From JALORV01 sp963766365 (lineage in GTDB: Bacteria; Pseudomonadota; Gammaproteobacteria; Burkholderiales; Burkholderiaceae_F), in assembly GCA_963766365.1 (NCBI GenBank), contig CAVXZK010000014.1:186001-250000 (forward strand): a stretch of 64,000 nucleotides of DNA, written 5' to 3'. The translations under genes and the position numbers were made by a program. Every line of letters begins with the position of its first letter. Position 1 is the stretch's first letter. Positions 35,608 through 44,312 of the stretch are shown here, piece after piece. A model generated the notes under the pieces. That model worked only from the letters and a program-made list of their open reading frames with translations. It was not told the DNA's origin and did not search any database.

Positions 35608-37183
35608 CTTTGGCCGGTGCGAACAGGGCTTCGCAGTCGGAACGGTCCCCGGGCGACAGCGACTCCGAACTGCAGCTCGGAGTCATCTTCTCCTGCAGCC
35701 GTGCCAGCGTCGCGTCGTGCTTGCCGTCCTTGTTCCACTTCTGCAGGCGCTGGCTCATGCGCTCCAGCGAACTGCGGCTGCGCGCAGAGTAGGCGTCCGG
35801 GTTCGCCGCCGCTTCGGCAACAACGCCGGCAGCCGCGGCCTCGATGCGAGCCGCGTCCGCCGGGGCTAGTTCAATCAGGTAGTTGACATAGGCGCCGCCC
35901 CACTGCAGGCGCGTCGCCGGACCTTTGGAGGTCTCATAGGCCTGGCGCGCCCACTCGATCGCCGCGACCTTGCTCTCCGGCGTGCCTCGCTTGCGGGCGT
36001 TGGAAGCGAGGCCGAGCATGTAGTAGTAGGGCGAATGCGAGCGTTCCAGTTCGATCGACAGCAGGGCATCGGATTCGTCGAGCAGACCGGCATCGGCCAG
36101 CACCGCTCCGGCACCGGTAATGACAGATTGACGTTCGTTGAGGTCGGTCGTTTCGCGGTCGACGCGTGCGACCTCGGCGCGTACCTGCGCGATCAGCGCG
36201 GCCGGCAGCGGACCCGACTTGTTGTCGAGCCGCGTCAGATCCACCTTGCCACTCAGAGCCCCGATGCGGCCGCCGTTGGACAGCGTCGTATCCGTGACGA
36301 GGCGGTCGAGCGCGGCACTCCACGCGGCAAGCAGCTCCTCGCGCTCGCGTGACTTGGGCGCCGTGGTGTAGCCGACGATCTGGGCGGCGTAGCCGGCGAT
36401 CAGGTCGTAATGCTCACGCACCAGTTCAGGTCGCGCCAGGATGCTGCGCACGCTTGCCAGAGCGTCGGCTTTGTCGGCCGCGGGCTTGACTTCGCCTTTG
36501 GCGGTCGCCGAGGCGGCGATGGCCTGCAGCGTGAGTCGGGAAGCCGCCTCGCGCTGATCGCTCGGGCAGGCCTGCGCCAGCCGGATCAGCGTCGCCGGCA
36601 CCTCCAGCTTCGGGATCATCTGCTGCTCGTCGGTTTCCCACGCGTAGAACGCCAGCAGGCGCCAGTCCTCAGCGCTGACGGGGTTTCCGGACAGCGCGGA
36701 AGCCAGCGCCTCGCGCGCCGACGAGCCGCCGGCGATGCCATGGTCGAGCACCTGCATATATTTCGCGGGCTCGACCGAGCCGGCCAGCCGGGTGATCTCG
36801 GATCCATCGGGTCGCAGCAGCACCATCGTCGGATAGGCGCTGACACTGAAGCGCTTGCCCAGCGCCTGCCCGCTCGGCGTATCGCCGTCCACATACACCG
36901 GGACGAACGAGCGCGACTTCGCGATGAACTCCGGACGCGTGAAGATCGTGCTCTTGACCTGGTTGCAGGGCGGGCACCAGGCGGCGGTCCAGAAGAGGAA
37001 CACCGGCTTGCTGGCGGCCTTTGCCTGCTCGAAGGTGCGGTCGACGTCGGTCACGGCCGTCGGGCGCACCCACGCGATTTCCGTACTCGGCGCCAAGGCC
37101 GCGCCAGGCCCCTGGGTTTCGGGAGTCTTGGAACAGCCGGCGAGCAGTAGCAGTGCGACGGCCGGCAGGATGAGACGGTTCAT
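35600..37183 (-). CDS. Thioredoxin-fold lipoprotein with long C-terminal helical region
   Basis: 527 residues. Lipobox LLAGC (Cys 17) followed by Ser, so probably sent to the outer membrane facing the periplasm. Thioredoxin domain with FWTAAWCPPCNQVKSTIF (CPPC, Cys 70 and 73), VDGDTPSG, and cis-Pro region SAYPTMVLL. The remaining ~370 residues are helical and Ala-rich, and look like repeats of the TPR/HEAT kind (EWARQAYETSKGPATRLQWGG). DsbD C-terminal domains are the nearest known fold. ATG 37183 has a GGAG site. Partner unknown. Confidence 0.78.
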   Translation of the reverse strand: MNRLILPAVALLLLAGCSKTPETQGPGAALAPSTEIAWVRPTAVTDVDRTFEQAKAASKPVFLFWTAAWCPPCNQVKSTIFTRPEFIAKSRSFVPVYVDGDTPSGQALGKRFSVSAYPTMVLLRPDGSEITRLAGSVEPAKYMQVLDHGIAGGSSAREALASALSGNPVSAEDWRLLAFYAWETDEQQMIPKLEVPATLIRLAQACPSDQREAASRLTLQAIAASATAKGEVKPAADKADALASVRSILARPELVREHYDLIAGYAAQIVGYTTAPKSREREELLAAWSAALDRLVTDTTLSNGGRIGALSGKVDLTRLDNKSGPLPAALIAQVRAEVARVDRETTDLNERQSVITGAGAVLADAGLLDESDALLSIELERSHSPYYYMLGLASNARKRGTPESKVAAIEWARQAYETSKGPATRLQWGGAYVNYLIELAPADAARIEAAAAGVVAEAAANPDAYSARSRSSLERMSQRLQKWNKDGKHDATLARLQEKMTPSCSSESLSPGDRSDCEALFAPAKGA

Positions 37184-37263
37184 GCGAACTCCTCGGAACG
37201 GCGCCGCAGCGGCGCGTGCAATGGCGCGGATTATCGCCGCTCGCGGCGCCACCGCGCGTTCGC

Positions 37264-37830
37264 CTAGCGCAGTCGCAGGCGGTCGGCCAGTCCGAGGTAG
37301 CGATCGAGCGGTGGCGTGGCAGCGTCGGCCACCTTTGCGAGGTCGTCCCACAGGCGGACCCGGACCGCATCGGCGGCGTGCGGCTGCGCGATGAACCGAT
37401 CGGCCTCCGTCGCGCTGAAAATTCCGCCCTGAAGTTCCAGGCTGCGCTTCGAGTCCGCGGACAGTGCGGCCCAGTATTCGGCGCCGCTCACGCGGCCGTC
37501 GCCGCGCGCGCACAGGTAGCGCTTGGCGTCGACATGCAGGCGGATCGGCTGCAGCACGGCGTCGCCATAGAGGTCGCGCAGGAAAGGCAGCGCGACGTAC
37601 TCATGACGGTCATCGACGCCGCGCAGCGTCGGGGTGTCGCCCTGGTCGTTGATCAGGTGACCGAGATCGTGCAGCAACGCCGCGAGCACCAGTTCATCGC
37701 CGGCACCGGCGCGCTCGGCCAGTTCAGCCGACTGCAGTGCGTGCTGCAGCTGGGTCACCGGCTCGCCGGCGTACATGCGGGCGCCCTTGGCGGCGAAGAG
37801 CTGCTCGATTTCCCCGAGCGAAAGTCCCAT
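37264..37830 (-). CDS. phnZ: PhnZ-like HD-domain phosphonate oxygenase
   Basis: 188 residues of the HD family associated with phosphonate operons. PhnZ is a di-iron oxygenase cleaving 2-amino-1-hydroxyethylphosphonate to glycine and phosphate. Residues I can align by spacing: Tyr 20, Glu 23 and His 30 (Y-x2-E-x6-H), His 54-Asp 55 (LLHDLGH), His 76, His 99, Lys 103 and the WDD near 161. This matches the lid and metal ligands remembered for PhnZ (Y24, E27, H34, H58/D59, H80, H104, D161). Start abuts the Na/Pi transporter stop. The alpha-ketoglutarate hydroxylase partner PhnY* is absent here, so its substrate is unproved. Confidence 0.82.
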   Translation of the reverse strand: MGLSLGEIEQLFAAKGARMYAGEPVTQLQHALQSAELAERAGAGDELVLAALLHDLGHLINDQGDTPTLRGVDDRHEYVALPFLRDLYGDAVLQPIRLHVDAKRYLCARGDGRVSGAEYWAALSADSKRSLELQGGIFSATEADRFIAQPHAADAVRVRLWDDLAKVADAATPPLDRYLGLADRLRLR

Positions 37831-39507
37831 TTACGTCGTCCGCGTTTCGCTGGTGTACACCGCCGGCTGCTCGCCGAGCAGCCGCGTCTTGGAAAGCACC
37901 CCGGCCGACTCGAGGATCGGGTAAGCGACCGAGCAGAACAGGGAGTTGATGCGCTTGAAGTCGGCCAGCAGATCGAGGTGCAGCGAACTGGTCTCGATCG
38001 ACTGGCGCGTGTTGTCCGACAGCCGCAGCAGGTGCTGGTCGGCGTAACGCATCTCGAGCTCACGAAAAGCGACCTTCTCCGACATCAGCGACTGGGCTGA
38101 CTTCAAGTCGCCGTTCAGGAACACGGCGACGCCCAGCTGCAGGTTGGCGACCAGGCGCGTATGCAGATCGGTAATCTCGGCAATGCCGGCGTCGGAAAAC
38201 GACAGGCCATGACGGATCTTGCGTTCGGCAACGTCGAGCAGTCCGCGTTCGATGATGTCGCCGACGTGCTCCATGTTGATCGTGAACTGGATGACCTCGG
38301 TCCAGCGCCTCGATTCGGCGGCGTCGAGTGCTTCGCGGCTGATCTGCGCGAGGTAGCGCTTGATGGCCGAATACAGCCGGTCGACCTCGTCGTCACGCCG
38401 GCGCAGCACTTCGGCGAGCTGTGTGTCGTTCGTGCGCAACACGGTCATCAGTCCGGTGAGCATGTCCTGCACGGTATCGGCGAGTCGGATCGCCTCGCGT
38501 GCGGCGTTGCCGAGCGCCAGCGGCGGCGTCGCCAGGGCGAGCGGGTCGAGATAGCGTGGCTGGCCCGCGACCTCGGGGCTGCGTGCATCCGGCAACCAGC
38601 GTTCGGTCAGCGTTGCAACCCGGCCGGTGAATCCGATGAACGTCAGTGCCAGCATCAGGTTGAAGGTCAGGTGAAACGCGACCACCAGCGTGCCGGGCTC
38701 AAGCTGCAACGACGGGATCCACGGCATTGCGAACGGCAGCAGTACCAGCGCGAGCAACAGTCCCACCGCCTTGAACACGAAGTTGCCGAGCGGCACGCGT
38801 CGTGTCACCGCATCCGACTTGATTGTCGTCAGCAACGCCAGCAGGCCGCTGCCGAGATTCGCACCGAGGACCAGCGGCAAGGCGACGTGCATCGGCAGCA
38901 CGCTCGACGCGGCCAGCGTGGCCACCAGCAGTACGACCGCCAGGCTGGAGTACGACATCACCGCGAACAGTGCGCCGATCAGCACGTCGAGCAGCGTGTC
39001 GCCGGACAGCTGAGCCAGCAGCGTCTTGACGCCCGCGGCCTGGGCCAGCGGCGCTGTCGCCGCGGTGATCAGCTGCAGCGCGAGGATCATCACCCCGAAT
39101 CCCAGCACGATGCGGCCGATCTGGCCGGCCCGCTCGTTGCGTCGCGAAAGATAGACCACCACGCCAACGACGATTGCCAGCGGGGCGATCCAGCGCAGAT
39201 CGAGCGCGAATACCTGCACCATGATCGCGGTGCCGACATCGGCGCCGAGCATCACCGCGAGCGCGGCCGCGGTCGTCAGCAGTCCCTGCGCGACAAAGGA
39301 GGACGTCAGCAACGCGGTCGCGGTGGAGCTCTGCAGCAGCCCGGTGACCCCGAGCCCGGCGATGAAGGCCGTTCCCCGACCCTGCATGCTGCGCGCGAGG
39401 ATCCGGCGCAGCGGGGCGCCATACACCCGCAGGACCCCGGTACGCACGATGTGCGTGCCCCAGACCAGCAGGGCGATCGCCGCCAGCAGATTCAGCAGGT
39501 TCGTCAA
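37831..39507 (-). CDS. Na/Pi cotransporter family protein with PhoU-like domain
   Basis: 558 residues. Two inverted Na_Pi_cotrans repeats: the first has LLQSSTATALLTSSFV (QSST motif, about residue 58), the second MSYSSLAVVLLVATLAAS (about 185). Roughly nine membrane helices are followed by a PhoU-like helical domain from about residue 330 (LRRRDDEVDRLYSAIKRYL; FTINMEHVGDIIERGL). It starts at TTG 39507 (MTNLLNL) behind a distant GGAGG. In this operon it probably moves phosphate set free from phosphonates, possibly outward. Next gene phnZ abuts with no gap. Confidence 0.85.
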   Translation of the reverse strand: MTNLLNLLAAIALLVWGTHIVRTGVLRVYGAPLRRILARSMQGRGTAFIAGLGVTGLLQSSTATALLTSSFVAQGLLTTAAALAVMLGADVGTAIMVQVFALDLRWIAPLAIVVGVVVYLSRRNERAGQIGRIVLGFGVMILALQLITAATAPLAQAAGVKTLLAQLSGDTLLDVLIGALFAVMSYSSLAVVLLVATLAASSVLPMHVALPLVLGANLGSGLLALLTTIKSDAVTRRVPLGNFVFKAVGLLLALVLLPFAMPWIPSLQLEPGTLVVAFHLTFNLMLALTFIGFTGRVATLTERWLPDARSPEVAGQPRYLDPLALATPPLALGNAAREAIRLADTVQDMLTGLMTVLRTNDTQLAEVLRRRDDEVDRLYSAIKRYLAQISREALDAAESRRWTEVIQFTINMEHVGDIIERGLLDVAERKIRHGLSFSDAGIAEITDLHTRLVANLQLGVAVFLNGDLKSAQSLMSEKVAFRELEMRYADQHLLRLSDNTRQSIETSSLHLDLLADFKRINSLFCSVAYPILESAGVLSKTRLLGEQPAVYTSETRTT

Positions 39508-39586
39508 TTGCGGCCGTTACCTCCGTGGCGGCCCGAGGGCCACCGCTGCGCGATCCGTCGAGGGGTGTTCCAGGGCTTGCATCGGT

Positions 39587-41026
39587 TCACCACGGCAACG
39601 AATACGTCTTGACGTTGGTGAAGCTCTTCATTGCTTCCTGGACACCTTCCTTGTAACCGAGTCCCGAGTCCTTGATTCCGCCGAAAGGCGTCAGTTCCAA
39701 CCGGTATCCCGGTACTTCCCGCACATTCACCGTGCCGACGTTCAACTCGGCGATGCAGCGGGTGATGACATCCAGCCGGTTGGTGCAGACCGACGACGAC
39801 AAGCCGTACGCCGTCGAGTTCGCGATCGCGATCGCCTCGTCGAGCGAGCCGAAGCGGATCACCGGCGACACGGGGCCGAACGTCTCTTCCTTCACCAGCG
39901 GCATGCCCGGCTGCACGTGATCGAGTGCGGTTGGCGAGTACAGCGCCCCCCGACGTTCGTTGCCGACGAGCAGGCGCGCGCCCGAGCCCATCGCCTGGCT
40001 GACCCGACGCTCGAACTCGATCGCGGCCGGCTCATCGATGACCGTGCCCATGTCGGTGGACGGGTCGAGCGGGTCGCCGTATTTCACCGCGCGAGTCTTC
40101 GCGACGAGCTTCTCGACGAACGCGTCGGCGACGCTGGAGTGCACCAGCATCCGCTTGACGGCCGTGCAACGCTGTCCGGAGTTCTTGTACGAGCCGCTTG
40201 TGGCCAGCGTCGCCGCTTCCTCGATGTCGGCGTCATCCATCACGATGATCGGGTCGTTGCCGCCAAGCTCCAGGACCTGGCGCTTGTAGACCGCCTTGGC
40301 AGCGATGGCCTTGCCGACGGCCACTCCGCCGGTGAACGTCACCAGGTCGACGTCCGGATGCGTCAGCATCTCGTCGGCGATCTCGCGCGGATCACCGGTG
40401 AGCACCGACAGCATCGGCGGCGGCAAACCGGCCTCGTAGAGCACATCGGCCAGCAGGTAGGCGGCAAGCGGCGTCTTCTCGCTCGGCTTCAGCACCACGC
40501 GGTTATTGGTCGCCACGGCTGGAGCTACCTTGTGGATGACCTGATTCAACGGATGGTTGAAGGGCGTGATGGCCGTGATGACACCCTGCAGCGGTTCCCG
40601 CAACGTGTAGACCTTGCGGCTCTTGCCGTGCGGCGTCAGGTCACAGGAAAAGACCTGCCCGTCGTCGACCAACGTCTGGTTGGCGGCGAACAGCAGCACG
40701 TCGCTGGCGCGACCCACCTCGTACTGCGTGTCCTTCAGGCAGAGCCCGGATTCGAGCGTGATCATCCGTGCGATCGCGTCGCGACGGCTGGCGATGAGCT
40801 CGCCGGCCTTCATCAGGATGCGGTAGCGCTCGTAGCGAGTCAGGCGGGCGCGGTAAGCGCGCGCCGCCCCGATCGCACGACGCACGTCGTCGATCGTCGC
40901 CTTCGGCACCGTCGCGATGACTTCGCCGGTGTACGGATAGCGCACTTCGAACGTGCGATCGGTCGTCACGCGCTCGCCGGCGATGCGCAGCGACTCGTTC
41001 CGGATGGGGCCGACGGGTGCGTTCAT
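39587..41026 (-). CDS. phnY: Phosphonoacetaldehyde dehydrogenase
   Basis: NAD-dependent aldehyde dehydrogenase, 479 residues, oxidising phosphonoacetaldehyde to phosphonoacetate. Seen: TPFNHPLNQVIHKVAPA (the His typical of this subgroup), LKPSEKTPL, general-base Glu in LELGGNDP, and catalytic Cys 287 in NSGQRCTAVKR. Located 7 bp after phnA and in the same cluster as phnW, matching the PhnW-PhnY-PhnA route. This context separates it from lactaldehyde or glyceraldehyde-3-P enzymes of similar sequence. Confidence 0.92.
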   Translation of the reverse strand: MNAPVGPIRNESLRIAGERVTTDRTFEVRYPYTGEVIATVPKATIDDVRRAIGAARAYRARLTRYERYRILMKAGELIASRRDAIARMITLESGLCLKDTQYEVGRASDVLLFAANQTLVDDGQVFSCDLTPHGKSRKVYTLREPLQGVITAITPFNHPLNQVIHKVAPAVATNNRVVLKPSEKTPLAAYLLADVLYEAGLPPPMLSVLTGDPREIADEMLTHPDVDLVTFTGGVAVGKAIAAKAVYKRQVLELGGNDPIIVMDDADIEEAATLATSGSYKNSGQRCTAVKRMLVHSSVADAFVEKLVAKTRAVKYGDPLDPSTDMGTVIDEPAAIEFERRVSQAMGSGARLLVGNERRGALYSPTALDHVQPGMPLVKEETFGPVSPVIRFGSLDEAIAIANSTAYGLSSSVCTNRLDVITRCIAELNVGTVNVREVPGYRLELTPFGGIKDSGLGYKEGVQEAMKSFTNVKTYSLPW

Positions 41027-41033
41027 TGCAGAC

Positions 41034-42245
41034 TCACTGGGCGTGGTTCAGAGCCAGGTCGAACGCGTCGAAGTTGCGCCAGCGACGGTTCGCATCCAGG
41101 TTCGGGATCGGCCGGTTGAGGATGAGCGGCACGCGCTGCTCGGAGATGCCGCCGTGCGATCTCAGCGGCAGTTCGAGCTGCGACAGGTCGTGCCGCGACC
41201 GGCTGGTGCCGAGTACCACGCTGCGCTCCGAGACGACAACCAGGTCGCCGATTCGGTCGGCCGGCAGCTCGAAGCGGGTGGCGGCCTCGGCGCGCGTGAG
41301 TACGACTTCAACGCCGAGCAGGCCGCGCAGGCGTGCCGCGGTCTCGCTTGCCGCATCGGCCGGCAGGTAAATGGTCGCGAAGGAGCCCAGCGCGCCATGG
41401 TGCACGACATACGGGTCAGTGATGGGCAGGATGACCCGCGTGCGTTCGCGACCCAGCCACCCGTCGAGCAGGTCCTGCAGGAAGATGACGTTCGGGCTGG
41501 CGTCCAGCTTGGTCTTGGCGTTCATGCCGTGGTCCGCCGTCAGCGCGATGACGGCACCGAGTTGATCGAGGCGCGTCAGGTACCGGTCGAGCATCGCGCA
41601 AAAGCGGTTCGCCTCCGGATCGCCCGGGGCGTGCTTGTGCTGCACGTAGTCCGTCGTCGACAGGTACATGATGTCGGGCCGGCGCGTTTCGAGCAGGCGC
41701 ACCCCGGCCGCGAAGATGAACTCCGAAAGCTCGGCGCTGTACACATCGGGCACCGGCATGCCGACCAGCGGGAGCACGTTGTCGATGCCGTTTTCCTCGA
41801 CCGTCGCCTGGTCGGCCCTTTCGGACGAAAAGCAGATGCCCTTCATGCCGTGACCGAGCAGCTTGCGCAGCTTGTCCTTGGCCGTGACGACGGCAACGCC
41901 GGCGCCCGTGTCCGCAAGACCGGCGAGGATGCTGGGCGCGCGCAGCCACTTCGGGTCGTTCATCATCACTTCGGTGCCGCTGTCGACGTCAAACAGGTAG
42001 TTGCCACAGATACCGTGCACCGACGGCGGGGCTCCAGTGACGATCGACAGGTTGTTCGGGTTGGTGAACGAGGGAACCACGCAGTCACCGACCAGGGCAG
42101 TGCCTTCGGCCAGGAAACGCTTCATCGTCGGCATCTGGCCGGCGGCAACGGCCTGGGCGATGTAGTCGGGCTCGCAACCATCGACGCAGACGATGACGGT
42201 CGATTGCTTGGGAGCCGCATAACGGCGGCCATTCACTTCGATCAT
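41034..42245 (-). CDS. phnA: Phosphonoacetate hydrolase
   Basis: Zinc-dependent C-P bond hydrolase (alkaline-phosphatase superfamily) producing acetate and phosphate from phosphonoacetate. 403 residues from ATG 42245. Metal and catalytic residues seen: Asp 22 in IVCVDGCEPDY, Thr 61 in PSFTNPNN (39 residues apart as in the Sinorhizobium enzyme), Asp/His in LSTTDYVQHKHAPGD, Asp-His in TADHGMN, and a late His in LRSHGGISEQ. It lies 7 bp after the GntR gene and 7 bp before phnY. Confidence 0.94.
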   Translation of the reverse strand: MIEVNGRRYAAPKQSTVIVCVDGCEPDYIAQAVAAGQMPTMKRFLAEGTALVGDCVVPSFTNPNNLSIVTGAPPSVHGICGNYLFDVDSGTEVMMNDPKWLRAPSILAGLADTGAGVAVVTAKDKLRKLLGHGMKGICFSSERADQATVEENGIDNVLPLVGMPVPDVYSAELSEFIFAAGVRLLETRRPDIMYLSTTDYVQHKHAPGDPEANRFCAMLDRYLTRLDQLGAVIALTADHGMNAKTKLDASPNVIFLQDLLDGWLGRERTRVILPITDPYVVHHGALGSFATIYLPADAASETAARLRGLLGVEVVLTRAEAATRFELPADRIGDLVVVSERSVVLGTSRSRHDLSQLELPLRSHGGISEQRVPLILNRPIPNLDANRRWRNFDAFDLALNHAQ

Positions 42246-42252
42246 GGTGCAG

Positions 42253-42972
42253 CTATTCCTTTCGTCCGGCCCGCACGAGTGAAGGCTGCGGGAAGCTGGC
42301 CGCGCGCAGCGCGCGCTCCTTGCTTTCGATGACATGGTCGTACATCACTTTGCCGGCCTGCTCGGCGTCACCGGAGGCGATGGCCTTCAGGATGGCGCGA
42401 TGCTCGGCCGCTGAGTGCGGCAGCACGGCGCCATCGGCGAGATTGCGGCGGCGGTACAGCGCGAGTTCCTTGACCAGCTTCCCGTAGATCGCCGCCATCT
42501 TGCGATTGCCGGCGAACTCCACGAGCCGGTCATGGAACTGGAGGTTCAGCAGGTGGTACGTGTCGCGGTCGTCGGCCTTCACTGCCTGCTCCATGCGGTC
42601 GACGATTCCGCGCAGTGTCTTCATCTGCGCCGGCGTGATGCTCACCGCGACCCTGCGGCCAACCAGTTCGTCCATCGCAGCACGCAGGTCGTAGATCTCC
42701 GCGGCTTCCTCGTGCGGGATATCCCGAACGAACACGCCACGGTTCTTCTCCTGCCGCACGAGTCCGGCTTCCTCCAGCATGCGGAAGGCTTCGCGGATCG
42801 GGCCGCGCGAGACGCCGAGCCGCTCCGACAGCCACGCTTCCGTGAGCTTGGCGCCGGGGCCCAGTTCGCCGTCAAGGATCATGCGTTCGATCTCCTGCTG
42901 TGCCGCGGTGGCGAGCGAGTTGGCGCGCAGCAGCGCGATCGTCGGATGCGGGACAACATTTGAAGCGGGCAT
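42253..42972 (-). CDS. GntR/FadR-type regulator of phosphonate use
   Basis: 239 residues: N-terminal winged helix (LTEAWLSERLGVSRGPIREAFRMLEEAGLV) and C-terminal FCD effector domain with Asp/His metal ligands (NLQFHDRLVEFAGN; SAAEHRAILKAIASGD). It resembles the family annotated in Burkholderia as phosphonate-utilisation-associated regulator. First gene of the phnA-phnY operon and divergent from the 2-AEP transporter, so it probably controls both. Its ligand may be 2-AEP or phosphonoacetate. A strong palindrome sits 15 bp upstream of its start. Confidence 0.88.
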   Translation of the reverse strand: MPASNVVPHPTIALLRANSLATAAQQEIERMILDGELGPGAKLTEAWLSERLGVSRGPIREAFRMLEEAGLVRQEKNRGVFVRDIPHEEAAEIYDLRAAMDELVGRRVAVSITPAQMKTLRGIVDRMEQAVKADDRDTYHLLNLQFHDRLVEFAGNRKMAAIYGKLVKELALYRRRNLADGAVLPHSAAEHRAILKAIASGDAEQAGKVMYDHVIESKERALRAASFPQPSLVRAGRKE

Positions 42973-42979
42973 GTCGGGC

Positions 42980-43008
42980 AGTTTAACAGATTGTCAACAA
43001 TCTGCAAA
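42980..43008 (-). promoter_or_regulatory. Candidate promoter for the GntR-phnA-phnY operon
   Basis: On the minus strand TTTGCA (43008-43003), 17-bp spacer, TAAACT (42985-42980). The spacer holds the GntR-type palindrome, which would allow autorepression. Transcription would begin only about one base before the ATG at 42972, implying a leaderless message; this makes the assignment tentative. Confidence 0.3.
42987..43004. promoter_or_regulatory. Likely GntR operator (CAGATTGTCAACAATCTG)
   Basis: Two perfect 8-bp arms (CAGATTGT and ACAATCTG) around a 2-bp centre. It lies in the 223-bp divergent region, 10 bp upstream of the -35 of the transporter promoter and within the candidate promoter of the regulator gene. 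FadR-type GntR proteins commonly bind ATTGT..ACAAT-like palindromes, so it fits as the operator of the adjacent regulator. Confidence 0.7.
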
Positions 43009-43014
43009 AAACAA

Positions 43015-43044
43015 TTGACACCCGTTTTTGGCGCTGCGTAGACT
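43015..43044 (+). promoter_or_regulatory. Sigma-70-type promoter of the 2-AEP transporter-phnW operon
   Basis: TTGACA at 43015-43020 is a perfect -35; TAGACT at 43039-43044 is the best -10, with an 18-bp spacer. The leader to the ATG at 43196 is about 145 nt and contains a 6-bp hairpin (43134-43139 with 43152-43157). No Pho box was seen, so control by GntR and substrate seems likelier than by phosphate starvation. Confidence 0.6.
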
Positions 43045-43195
43045 GCCCGCGCTCAGGCTGGGTGATGCAGACGGACATCAGAAACCAGAATCCGTCACCG
43101 GAGCGTCAAGCGCTTGCGCTAGTTTTACGGGCTGTTCGTTTTCGTCCTGTGACGAACCGCCAGATATTCCCGTACGGGGCTCTAAGGAGGAGTCG

Positions 43196-44224
43196 ATGAA
43201 ACTGCTATCCCTCGCCGGCAAGCTGCTCGCCGGTGCTGTGCTGGCCGCTGTGGCGCACGGCGCCAGCGCACAGAAGACCCAGCTCACCGTGTACACCGCG
43301 CTCGAGACCGATCAATTGAAGGCCTATCAGGCGGGCTTCGAGAAGGCCAATCCGAACATCGAAATCGTCTGGGTGCGCGACTCCACCGGCATCATCACGG
43401 CGAAGCTGCTGGCCGAGAAGTCCAACCCCAAGGCCGACGTCATCATGGGTGTGGCCGCAACCAGCATGGCGATCTTCGACAAGGAAGGCATGCTGGTGCC
43501 GTATGCCCCCGCTGGCCTTGCCCGAATTTCAGCGCAGTACCGTGATCCGAAGAACCCGCCGGCATGGGTCGGCATGGATGTCTGGGGCGCAACGGTCTGC
43601 TTCAACACCGCCGAAGCGGCCAAGCGCAACATACCGAAGCCCGAAACCTGGAAGGACCTGACGAAGCCCGTTTACAAGGGCCAGATCGTGATGCCGCATC
43701 CGGCCTCTTCGGGCACGGGATTCTTCGATGTCAGCGCCTGGCTGCAGTTGTGGGGCGAGAAGGACGGCTGGGCCTTCATGGACGGCCTGCACGAGAACAT
43801 CGCGCAATACATGCACTCCGGTTCGCGTCCGTGCGCGGCCGCGGCGGCGGGTGAGTACGTCGTCGGCATCTCATTCGAATACCGCGCCAACCGCGAGAAG
43901 GCGCGCGGCGCGCCGATCGACCTGGTGTTCCCGAAGGAAGGCCTGGGCTGGGACCTCGAGGCGGTCGGCATCCACAAGGGCACGAAGAACATGGCCGCCG
44001 CGCAGAAGCTGCTCGACTGGTCGGTGTCGGACGAAGCGATGGGCCTGTATGCCAACAACTTCGCGATCGTGGCGGTGCCGGCGATGTCCAAGCCGCTGCC
44101 GAACGTGCCGGCGGACTACGCCAGCCGCCTCGTGAAGAACGACTTTGCCTGGGCCGCTGCCAACCGCGACAAGATCCTCGCGGAGTGGAGCAAGCGCTAC
44201 GAGTCGAAGGCCGCGCCAAAGTGA
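43196..44224 (+). CDS. 2-aminoethylphosphonate ABC transporter substrate-binding protein
   Basis: 342 residues. Signal peptide ending GASA-QK, then a type-II periplasmic binding protein of the iron/2-AEP group: LTVYTALETDQLKAYQAGFEKANP at the start, WGATVCFNT, HPASSGTGFFDVSAWLQ in the hinge region. This family is annotated as the putative 2-AEP binding protein PhnS2. ATG 43196 follows AAGGAGGAG; the frame is open 56 codons upstream without a signal peptide. First gene of the rightward operon with ATPase, permease and phnW. Confidence 0.9.
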   Translation: MKLLSLAGKLLAGAVLAAVAHGASAQKTQLTVYTALETDQLKAYQAGFEKANPNIEIVWVRDSTGIITAKLLAEKSNPKADVIMGVAATSMAIFDKEGMLVPYAPAGLARISAQYRDPKNPPAWVGMDVWGATVCFNTAEAAKRNIPKPETWKDLTKPVYKGQIVMPHPASSGTGFFDVSAWLQLWGEKDGWAFMDGLHENIAQYMHSGSRPCAAAAAGEYVVGISFEYRANREKARGAPIDLVFPKEGLGWDLEAVGIHKGTKNMAAAQKLLDWSVSDEAMGLYANNFAIVAVPAMSKPLPNVPADYASRLVKNDFAWAAANRDKILAEWSKRYESKAAPK

Positions 44225-44312
44225 TGCGATTCGGGCCGGCACAGCCGCCCGAATCACTCGCCGGGTTCGAGCGCACAGGGCGTTCAACCCGGCGTTATTT
44301 TTCCTACGAGCG

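Noticed and set aside
42973..43195. Pho box upstream of the phosphonate operons
   Set aside because: No CTGTCAT-type direct repeats were found; a CTGTGACGA stretch near 43147 stands alone and is part of a small hairpin.
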